6,044 nt of DNA from Candidatus Nealsonbacteria bacterium CG11_big_fil_rev_8_21_14_0_20_37_68 (GTDB lineage: Bacteria; Patescibacteriota; Minisyncoccia; Minisyncoccales; GCA-002782225). Under the pieces are notes generated by a model that searched no databases, was not told where the DNA came from, and saw only the letters and a program-made list of their open reading frames with translations. The DNA is taken from positions 1 to 6,044 of the forward strand of contig PCWJ01000016.1 in assembly GCA_002787295.1 (NCBI GenBank). Direction: 5' to 3'. The position numbers were made by a program, and so were the translations under genes. Below are positions 1-5,229 of the stretch, one piece after another; positions within the stretch are counted from its first letter, which is position 1, and the number at the start of each line of letters is the position of its first letter.

Positions 1-1181
1 AAACCAACTATTTTTTTTAGCAACTCGAAATTAATTTCTTCTTTGGTTTCATTTACTATAAAATTTTCGAGAAATTCTATTCCCGGGGCTCCCAAAAAAC
101 TTATTTTGGGGCCGATTCTTCGCGGTTCCGGTTTTGGAGTAATTAATCCTGCCTCAATCAAATAAGGAAGACAAAGCTCGGTTAATTTATCTAAAGATTT
201 CTGCCTAATATAAAAACCGTTTAAATAATTTAATCTTTTAATATTAAAAATCGCTCCTCCTTTTTGAACCTTCTCCAGAGAAAATTCCTTAATTAAAGAA
301 TTGATGTTAAAAATTTCTCTTTCCCCGCCCGGGTTCCAGCCCAAAAATGCCATAAAATTAACCATCGCTTCCGGTAAATAACCCATTTTTCTGTATTCGG
401 AAATAGCTGTAGCTGCATGTCTTTTTGATAATCTAATTCGATCCGGCCCCAAAATTAAAGGTAAATGAGCATATTTCGGCCTGGGGAAACCCAGGGCTTC
501 CTGAATTAAAATCTGTTTTGGGGTATTGGAAATATGATCTTCTCCCCTAATGACATGAGAAATTTTCATTTCAAAATCGTCAATAGCGCAAGTAAAATTA
601 TAAAGTGGAGAGGTTAAATTCTTGGCAATAACGATATCCCCTAGTAAGGAAGTATCGAACTCTATATGTCCCCTAATTAAATCACTAAATTCTACTTTTT
701 TTGCAGGTAATCTAAACCTAATAACTGATGATTTTCCTTCAGCTAAATACTTTTGAACCGTTTCTTTTGGTAGGGCAGCGCATTTTCCATTGTAGTGAGG
801 CGACTCTCCAATCGATAACTGATACTGTCTTTGGGCTTCCATTTCTTGTTCAGAGCAAAAACAAAAATACGCCTTATCTTCAGAAAGAAGTTTTTCTAAA
901 TATGTGGCATAAATATTTAATCTTTCACTTTGTCTGTATGGACCGAAAGCCCCACTAATATCAGGCCCCTCATCCCATTCAATCCTTAGCCATTTTAAAC
1001 TTTCTATAATATCTTTCTCAAATTCAGAATTTGATCTTTCCAAATCAGTGTCTTCAATTCTTAAAATAAAGATACCATCATGTTTCTTTGCGGATAAATA
1101 ATTAAAAAGAGCGGCTCTGGCTGTTCCGATGTGTAGCTTTCCCGTAGGAGATGGAGCAATCCTTACTCTTATTTTTTCCAT
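1..1181 (-). CDS. gltX: Glutamyl-tRNA synthetase, 3' end cut by window
   Basis: Class I aminoacyl-tRNA synthetase that charges tRNA-Glu with L-glutamate in the cytoplasm, using ATP. 393 complete codons are visible from the ATG at 1181 and the frame stays open to the left edge. The family is usually about 465-500 residues, so roughly the last 75-100 (anticodon-binding end) are missing. The N-terminus reads IRVRIAPSPTGKLHIGTARAA, with the HIGH-type motif HIGT at residues 17-20. The KMSKS-type motif is RLSKR at 250-254 (K253 is the expected catalytic lysine; the first Lys of the usual KLSKR is Arg). A zinc-type cluster is partial: C107, C109 and C134 are present, but the position of the E. coli fourth ligand His holds Ala. 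HIGT with LSKRH and the ARAALFNYL context favour GluRS over GlnRS. It starts 16 bases after murG ends, with no clear Shine-Dalgarno, so it is probably cotranscribed with murG. Whether it also charges tRNA-Gln (non-discriminating) cannot be told here. Confidence 0.95.
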   Translation of the reverse strand, partial: MEKIRVRIAPSPTGKLHIGTARAALFNYLSAKKHDGIFILRIEDTDLERSNSEFEKDIIESLKWLRIEWDEGPDISGAFGPYRQSERLNIYATYLEKLLSEDKAYFCFCSEQEMEAQRQYQLSIGESPHYNGKCAALPKETVQKYLAEGKSSVIRFRLPAKKVEFSDLIRGHIEFDTSLLGDIVIAKNLTSPLYNFTCAIDDFEMKISHVIRGEDHISNTPKQILIQEALGFPRPKYAHLPLILGPDRIRLSKRHAATAISEYRKMGYLPEAMVNFMAFLGWNPGGEREIFNINSLIKEFSLEKVQKGGAIFNIKRLNYLNGFYIRQKSLDKLTELCLPYLIEAGLITPKPEPRRIGPKISFLGAPGIEFLENFIVNETKEEINFELLKKIVG

Positions 1182-1197
1182 AAAATTTTGTTAGGTT

Positions 1198-2319
1198 TTA
1201 ATAAATTAAATATTCAACAAGGTATTTGGCAATTATTTCTGCGGCTCTGGGCTGGGAAAATTCCTTAGCCTTCTCTGACATTTCTTTTAATTGGTCTTGT
1301 TTGGAAAGAAGATATTTTAATTTTTCAAAGAAAAAACCAGGAGTTAAGTTTTCTTCTTCAATTACAATGCATGCTCCCAATTTTTGACACAAATAAGCAT
1401 TTTTAATTTGGTGATTCTGGGCGGCTTCCGGTAAGGGAATTAAAATAGAAGGTTTTCCGCAAGCCGCAACTTCAAAAATACTGCCCGAGCCTGCTCGACT
1501 TACCACTATGTCACAGATTTTTAAAGCATGCTTTAGCTCGGTTTCATTTAAAAAAGGAAAGGGGTGATAATACTTCTCAAAAGGAGGTTTAACCATTGCT
1601 TTGGCTTCTGCTTCTACTTCTTGAAAATTTTTGGAACCGGTTTGGTGAATAATTTGAAAATTGCTAAGCATTTGAGGCAAAATATCCAGAATTAAATCAT
1701 TAATTCTTTGAGCTCCCTGAGATCCTCCTAAAATTAAAATAGTCGGCTTCCCCTCTACCAGTCTAAAAAGTTTTTTAGCTTCTTGAGCATCACCGGCCAG
1801 AATTTCTTTTCGAATAGGATTACCTACTGAAATTATTTTTTTCGGAGAAAAATAGGTGGTTTCTTTGACCGGAAAAGATACAAATATTTCTAAGGCAAAT
1901 TTACTTATTAATTTATTGGTAAAACCGGGGGCAATGTCTGATTCGTGTAAAATAATTGGAACTTGAAAAATCCAGCCCAAAATAGAAACAGACAAAGAAC
2001 CGTATCCCCCTTTGCTAAAAATTAAATCGGGAAAAAGGAAGAAAATATAAAAGAAACTTTGCAAAAACCCGATTGGAATCTTTAAGATATCAATCAGGTT
2101 TTGAGAAAATGCTTTTGGTCCGCCGTATCTTCTAATTTTTCCAGCCAGAATTGTTTTAACCTTAATTCCTTCTCTGGAAAGCAAAAATACGGTTGATTCG
2201 TCCTTTGGACCAATATAATAAAATCTAAAATCCGGTCGAATTTTTTTTATCTCCCTAACTATAGCAATGATTGGAAAAATATGACCTCCGCTCCCCCCAC
2301 CAGTAAAAATTATTCTCAT
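1198..2319 (-). CDS. murG: MurG, UDP-GlcNAc:lipid I N-acetylglucosaminyltransferase
   Basis: Peripheral membrane GT28-family transferase that adds GlcNAc from UDP-GlcNAc to lipid I, making lipid II on the inner face of the membrane. With the ATG at 2319 it has 373 residues, normal for MurG. The N-terminal acceptor domain opens with the glycine loop TGGGSGGHIFP (residues 6-16). It then has a hydrophobic stretch near 85-102 expected to touch the membrane, and HES...PGFTNK (125-136), matching the usual HEQN...PG..N. The C-terminal donor domain carries GNPIR (166-170), GGSQGA (198-203), SRAGSGSIFE (274-283) and the PLPEAAQNHQIKNA segment that binds UDP-GlcNAc. The frame extends upstream to a TTG at 2337, but that TTG lies inside a repeat and adds six residues before the invariant N-terminus. 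I therefore chose the ATG at 2319, which follows GAAAGG directly; this is too close for a normal ribosome site. ftsW ends 59 bases upstream and gltX follows after 16, consistent with one transcript. Confidence 0.96.
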   Translation of the reverse strand: MRIIFTGGGSGGHIFPIIAIVREIKKIRPDFRFYYIGPKDESTVFLLSREGIKVKTILAGKIRRYGGPKAFSQNLIDILKIPIGFLQSFFYIFFLFPDLIFSKGGYGSLSVSILGWIFQVPIILHESDIAPGFTNKLISKFALEIFVSFPVKETTYFSPKKIISVGNPIRKEILAGDAQEAKKLFRLVEGKPTILILGGSQGAQRINDLILDILPQMLSNFQIIHQTGSKNFQEVEAEAKAMVKPPFEKYYHPFPFLNETELKHALKICDIVVSRAGSGSIFEVAACGKPSILIPLPEAAQNHQIKNAYLCQKLGACIVIEEENLTPGFFFEKLKYLLSKQDQLKEMSEKAKEFSQPRAAEIIAKYLVEYLIY

Positions 2320-2332
2320 CCTTTCGTAACTT

Positions 2333-2394
2333 AACAACTAATAACCAATAACTTATAACCGTTGCCGGTTGTTAGTTGTCAGTTGTTGGTTGAA
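2333..2394. repeat. Inverted array of 7-bp units at the ftsW-murG junction
   Basis: On the plus strand four consecutive heptads at 2333-2360 (AACAACT, AATAACC, AATAACT, TATAACC) are followed by a 6-base loop. Four heptads of complementary type then follow at 2367-2394 (GGTTGTT, AGTTGTC, AGTTGTT, GGTTGAA). Pairing the arms gives about 19 Watson-Crick pairs over 26 positions, so the transcript can form an imperfect hairpin. The array supplies the last four codons of ftsW and its TGA stop, fills the gap, and reaches to 14 bases from the murG ATG. There is no T-run after it in the direction of transcription, so a classical terminator is not supported. It may affect mRNA processing or translation of murG, or simply be a genomic repeat. 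Confidence 0.8.
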
Positions 2395-3590
2395 TGTTTT
2401 GAAATATTAAGCAGTATTCCCACCCCCATTAATTCAGCTATTAGATGCGATCCACCATAACTAATAAAGGGTAAGGGAATGCCAGTTAAGGGCAAAATTC
2501 CTATTATTGAACCAATATTGACAAATCCCTGAATTACAATCCAGGAAGTTATTCCCAGGGCCAAAATTTGGGAAAACTTATCGGAAGATCTTCTTGAAAT
2601 TTTAAACCCCTGCCAGGCAAAAATAAAAAAAAGAGTAATTAAAAATAAGCTTCCAATAAAACCGGTTTCTTCGGCAAAAGTGGCAAAAATTGAATCGGAA
2701 ATAGAGTGGGGTAAAAATCCAAATTTTTGAATTCCCATTCCCAGTCCTCGTCCCCAAATGCCACCCGAACCTATGGCAATTAAGGCTTGATTGATTTGGT
2801 AGCTTATTCCCATTGGGTCAAGTTCTGCTTTGAGGAAGGTAAAAATCCTATTCAATCTGTAAGGAGCAAGACCAATTAAGACAATTAGGCCGGCAACACC
2901 GGCTAAAATTAAAAATACAGTGTGAAAAATTCTGGTGTTAGCCGTAAAATACATCAAAATCGCCACCAAAGCAATTATTCCCAAGGTGCCAATGTCTGGT
3001 TGAAAAATTAAAAGTAAGCTAATTAAGCCGATAATTATTAAAAAAGGAACTAAAAGACGATTTAATCCTTCATCAAATAAAGTTCCCGGCCAAAATTTAT
3101 TAGCCAAGGATAAGTGCCTCCTTTTGCTTTGCATTTTGCTTTGCATTTTGGTATCTGAAACCTTAGCGTAGGTTTTTGCACGGGGCTCTCTTTTTGAAAT
3201 CCAGGCCGCTAAATATAAAATAAATCCAATTTTTAGAAATTCAGAAGGTTGAAAGGAAATGGGACCTAAATTCAGCCAACGGGAAGCCCCCCCAAAAGAA
3301 AGTCCAATTTTTGGTAAAAGTGCCATTCCCATTAGTACGAGAATCACCAATAAACCAAGCGGGGTCCATTTTCTGATAACGGTTATTGAAAGAAAAAAAC
3401 ACATTCCCCCAAGCAAAAGCCCTAAAAAGACGCCATATTTTATTTGATGAAATAAAATATGGGTAGGAGAACCGAAATTTTGCTGAGAAATCGAAGCAGA
3501 GCTACTATTCAAGATTAAAATTCCTAAAATTAACAAAAAAGCAGAAACCCCTAACAAAATGTAATCAAAACCACGAGTTCTCACCCTCAT
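2379..3590 (-). CDS. ftsW: FtsW, SEDS-family septal peptidoglycan polymerase
   Basis: Integral membrane SEDS glycosyltransferase that polymerises lipid II at the division site with a class B PBP. The 403 residues contain about ten hydrophobic segments (near 10-28, 52-70, 78-93, 118-131, 180-196, 202-216, 222-242, 310-326, 340-362 and 370-395), as expected for SEDS proteins. Family motifs in order: GASRWLNLG (101-109), QPSEFLK (114-120), FQPDIGT (196-202), YRLNRI (244-249), GSGGIWGRGLGMG (274-286), LPHSISDSIFATFAEETGF (293-311) and GIPLPFISYGGS (370-381). D299 in SISDSIF corresponds to the catalytic aspartate of the usual HTDFIF motif. RodA is the paralogue to exclude; the position between murD and murG favours FtsW. 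The loop after the fourth segment (about 132-178) is long and basic and contains a duplicated KMQS tetrapeptide. The ATG start gives the standard short N-terminus. An AGGG lies about 12 bases upstream, farther than usual. The last residues (STNN) come from the repeat at the murG junction. Confidence 0.95.
   Translation of the reverse strand: MRVRTRGFDYILLGVSAFLLILGILILNSSSASISQQNFGSPTHILFHQIKYGVFLGLLLGGMCFFLSITVIRKWTPLGLLVILVLMGMALLPKIGLSFGGASRWLNLGPISFQPSEFLKIGFILYLAAWISKREPRAKTYAKVSDTKMQSKMQSKRRHLSLANKFWPGTLFDEGLNRLLVPFLIIIGLISLLLIFQPDIGTLGIIALVAILMYFTANTRIFHTVFLILAGVAGLIVLIGLAPYRLNRIFTFLKAELDPMGISYQINQALIAIGSGGIWGRGLGMGIQKFGFLPHSISDSIFATFAEETGFIGSLFLITLFFIFAWQGFKISRRSSDKFSQILALGITSWIVIQGFVNIGSIIGILPLTGIPLPFISYGGSHLIAELMGVGILLNISKHSTNN
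3125..3148. repeat. 12-bp perfect tandem duplication inside ftsW
   Basis: The plus-strand unit TGCTTTGCATTT occurs twice in a row. Read in ftsW it gives KMQS-KMQS in the predicted cytoplasmic loop at residues 148-155. Its length is a multiple of three, so copy changes would keep the frame. Confidence 0.9.
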
Positions 3591-3684
3591 AATTTCATTT
3601 TACCCTGCCCTTTTTTGTTTTTCAAATGAAGCAAAGACCTCCTACCAGTAATTCCTACACTCGGGACGCGAGGCGCTTTCGCGA
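3591..3684 (-). other. murD-ftsW gap with ftsW upstream signals
   Basis: These 94 bases lie between the murD stop and the ftsW start. The upstream part is the remaining portion of repeat copy A. Next, in the transcribed strand, comes AGGAGG (plus-strand 3638-3643), a perfect Shine-Dalgarno-like hexamer but about 47 bases before ftsW with no good start near it. CAGGG (plus-strand 3603-3607) follows, four bases before an ATG at 3598. That ATG opens a three-codon frame (Met-Lys-Leu) whose TGA overlaps the ftsW ATG as ATGA. The AGGG therefore fits this mini-frame better than ftsW itself, and ribosomes could pass from one to the other. No promoter or terminator was recognised. Confidence 0.45.
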
Positions 3685-3745
3685 TCAGGTCGCGAGGCGT
3701 TTTCGCGAAGCGAAACGCCCCGACCGAGCGAAACGCCCCGTCCTT
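3661..3745 (+). repeat. GC-rich palindromic element, copy A (end of murD)
   Basis: 85-bp element, identical base for base to the inverted copy C and one base different from copy B. By hand count its first 79 bases are about 68% GC in clearly AT-rich surroundings. It is built from two versions of CGCGAGGCG(C/T)TTTCGCGA followed by two of GCGAAACGCCCCG(A/T)CC. The second pair is nearly the reverse complement of the first, so the whole element folds into one long imperfect hairpin around TTCGCGAAGCGAA. Here it straddles the murD 3' end: murD enters it after Gly-Gly-Lys-Ile and stops at the TGA (3685-3687) inside it. Confidence 0.93.
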
Positions 3746-5229
3746 ATCTTCCCTCCAGTCTTTACCCATTTTTTAAATTGGTCCCCTCTTTCTTTATAAT
3801 TTCTGAAAATTCCAAAACTGGGAGAGGCGGGAGATAACAAACAAATTTTTCCTCTTTTAGTATGCAAATAAGACAATCTTACAGCCTCTTGCATATTTTT
3901 AACGAAATAGTGCAACAAACTTTCTAAAACTCTTTCGGGACGCGAGGCGCTTTCGCGATCAGGTCGCGAGGCGTTTTCGCGAAGCGAAACGCCCCGACCG
4001 AGCGAAACGCCCCATCCTTGGTGTTTGACGATTTCCAGCCAAATTCTTTCGCCGGTAACTGGAAACAAAATTAACGTCTTAACCTTGCTTTTTAGGATAG
4101 CTTTGACTAATTTTTTAAAGTCTAATCCCCTATCAAAACCTCCCAAAATTAAAGTTTGAACTCGGTTCCCCAAAAAATCTAAAGCTTCGCAGGCTGTTTC
4201 AGGAATGGTTGACAAAGAGTCATTATAAAATTCAATTCCTTTAAATTTGCCGACGAACTCTAATCGGTGAGGCAAAGACTTAAATTCTTTAATTACTTTC
4301 GAAATGGTTCCTGCTGGAATTTTGAAGATTTTCCCTACTTTTATTGCTGCTGCTACATTTAATTCAAAATATTTTCCTTTGATTGGAATCTTTTGAGCTC
4401 GGGAGCTCTGAGCTATTTCTTTAACTATCGGGTTTTGAGAATTATAAATTAAGAAATCTTTTCTTGTTTGGTACTTTGTTATATTGGCTTTAGCTTTTAT
4501 GTATTCTTTAAAATCCCTGTAATAATCTAAGTGTTCAGGGTAGATATTTAAAAGAACTGCAATATTGGGGCTTTTTTTAAGATTGTATAGCTGATGACTG
4601 GAAAGCTCATAAACAAATATATCATCTTTCTTGCCCCGTAGGATATCGGAGATATTCCTTCGGGGTTTGGCTCCCAAGGACGGGGCGTTTCGCTCGGTCG
4701 GGGCGTTTCGCTTCGCGAAAACGCCTCGCGACCTGATCGCGAAAGCGCCTCGCGTCCCGAGGAGTAATGAGAGTACTGGTTTTCCTATATTCCCAACCAA
4801 ATGAGCCTTAATTCCATCTTTTCTTAGAATTTTATAAATTAAAGAGGCAGTAGTACTTTTCCCTTTTGTCCCGGTAATTCCAATAATCTTCCCTGGACAA
4901 TTTTCGAAGAAAATCTCGGTCTGAGAAGTAATTTTTTGCCCTTTAGTAATGAAAGGGGCGATTATTTTTGGTGGAATTCCCGGCGATTTAACTATAACAT
5001 CGTAATTTTTTAGCGCTTCGAGATAATTCTTACCAAAATGTAATTTAACTCTTTTATCGTTTTTAAATAAATTTGAAATTTGAAATTTGAAATTTGAAAT
5101 TTTTAATCTATCCCCTACTCCCAAAACTTTGTTTGGAAATAATTTTCTCAAAAATAAAAAAGTGTCTCGTCCTTCCAGGCCAAAACCCAAAATTAAAATT
5201 CTTTTATTCTTCAATTCATTTAAGATCAT
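3685..5229 (-). CDS. murD: UDP-MurNAc-L-alanine:glutamate ligase, probably MurD2-type (L-Glu)
   Basis: Cytoplasmic Mur ligase that joins glutamate to UDP-MurNAc-L-alanine with ATP. In order: N-terminal UDP-binding domain (ILGFGLEGRDT 13-23, SPGIPP 82-87); ATP loop GITGTKGKST (117-126); GNIGKPV (146-152); ELSSHQL (208-214); NIYPEHLD (228-235); K247 as the likely carbamylated lysine; HRLEF (321-325); NDSLST (336-341) where most MurD have NDSKAT; LGGFDRG (362-368); LLSPASPSFGIF (464-475). At 514 residues it is longer than the usual 430-470. The excess sits in three repeat-encoded tracts: about 158-199, 405-432 and the tail 495-514. A fourth repeat gives KISNFKFQISN near 43-53. The core motifs are intact, so the gene looks functional. 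It overlaps murL by 14 bases, implying translational coupling. From that pairing I infer an L-Glu-adding MurD2 role; a normal D-Glu MurD is the alternative. Confidence 0.95.
   Translation of the reverse strand: MILNELKNKRILILGFGLEGRDTFLFLRKLFPNKVLGVGDRLKISNFKFQISNLFKNDKRVKLHFGKNYLEALKNYDVIVKSPGIPPKIIAPFITKGQKITSQTEIFFENCPGKIIGITGTKGKSTTASLIYKILRKDGIKAHLVGNIGKPVLSLLLGTRGAFAIRSRGVFAKRNAPTERNAPSLGAKPRRNISDILRGKKDDIFVYELSSHQLYNLKKSPNIAVLLNIYPEHLDYYRDFKEYIKAKANITKYQTRKDFLIYNSQNPIVKEIAQSSRAQKIPIKGKYFELNVAAAIKVGKIFKIPAGTISKVIKEFKSLPHRLEFVGKFKGIEFYNDSLSTIPETACEALDFLGNRVQTLILGGFDRGLDFKKLVKAILKSKVKTLILFPVTGERIWLEIVKHQGWGVSLGRGVSLRENASRPDRESASRPERVLESLLHYFVKNMQEAVRLSYLHTKRGKICLLSPASPSFGIFRNYKERGDQFKKWVKTGGKIRTGRFARSGRFASRKRLAT
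3935..4019 (+). repeat. GC-rich palindromic element, copy B (inside murD)
   Basis: Same orientation as copy A. The first 79 bases are identical; over 85 bases there is one difference (A at 4014 where A and C copies have G in this orientation). It is read through by murD without a stop, giving about 28 residues (GWGVSLGRGVSLRENASRPD and on to PER, residues 405-433). This tract lies between IWLEIVKHQ and VLESLLHYFVKNMQEAV, a surface region of the C-terminal domain that is short in ordinary MurD. The frame used differs from that at copy A although the orientation is the same. Confidence 0.93.
4634..4665. repeat. Second palindromic element next to copy C, inside murD
   Basis: Imperfect hairpin of a different sequence type. 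The left arm CCCCGTAGGATATC (4634-4647) pairs with the right arm GATATTCCTTCGGGG (4651-4665) around a 3-base loop, with one mismatch and one bulge. Read in murD it gives PRRNISDILRG (about residues 189-199). Together with copy C, 10 bases away, it forms one block of about 42 extra residues between PVLSLLL and KKDDIFVYELSSHQL, motifs that sit closer together in typical MurD. Confidence 0.7.
4676..4760 (-). repeat. GC-rich palindromic element, copy C (inverted, inside murD)
   Basis: Exact reverse complement of copy A over 85 bases. It is inverted relative to A and B, so murD reads the opposite strand of the element. The peptide, about residues 157-185 (LGTRGAFAIRSRGVFAKRNA, then PTERNAPSL), has no stop. 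It lies in the central ATP-binding domain, just after GNIGKPVLSLLL. Confidence 0.93.
5069..5102. repeat. AAATTTG tandem repeat (7 bp x 4.9) inside murD
   Basis: Four perfect AAATTTG units plus AAATTT. The 7-bp period gives a 7-residue peptide period over 21 bp, seen as KISNFKFQISN at murD residues 43-53, in the N-terminal domain. Gain or loss of one unit would shift the frame. AAATTT is self-complementary, so the strand can also form weak hairpins. Confidence 0.9.

Noticed and set aside
87..113. Hairpin CCCAAAA...TTTTGGG in gltX as a terminator
   Set aside because: It lies inside the open gltX frame with no T-run in the transcript direction; AT-rich chance pairing is likely.
728..958. Plus-strand frame of 76 codons
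   Set aside because: It is antisense to well-conserved gltX sequence, has no ribosome site and no recognisable protein features.
2320..2337. TTG start giving MurG six extra residues
   Set aside because: The TTG lies in a heptad repeat, while the ATG at 2319 matches the usual MurG N-terminus just before the glycine loop.
3259..3447. Plus-strand frame of 62 codons
   Set aside because: It lies wholly antisense to conserved ftsW motifs (QPSE, GASRW); shadow frame.
3587..3769. Minus-strand 60-codon frame ending in an ATGA overlap with ftsW
   Set aside because: It is out of frame with the conserved murD C-terminus and crosses a repeat that is stop-free in most frames. The overlap with ftsW is noted in the findings, but there is no evidence of a protein.
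4395..4408. Double GAGCTC palindrome in murD
   Set aside because: Only six-base arms and no other copy in the window; not enough to call an element.
3661..4760. CRISPR array or insertion sequence
   Set aside because: Copies are 189-656 bases apart, one is inverted, the intervals are murD coding sequence, and no transposase or regular spacers are present.
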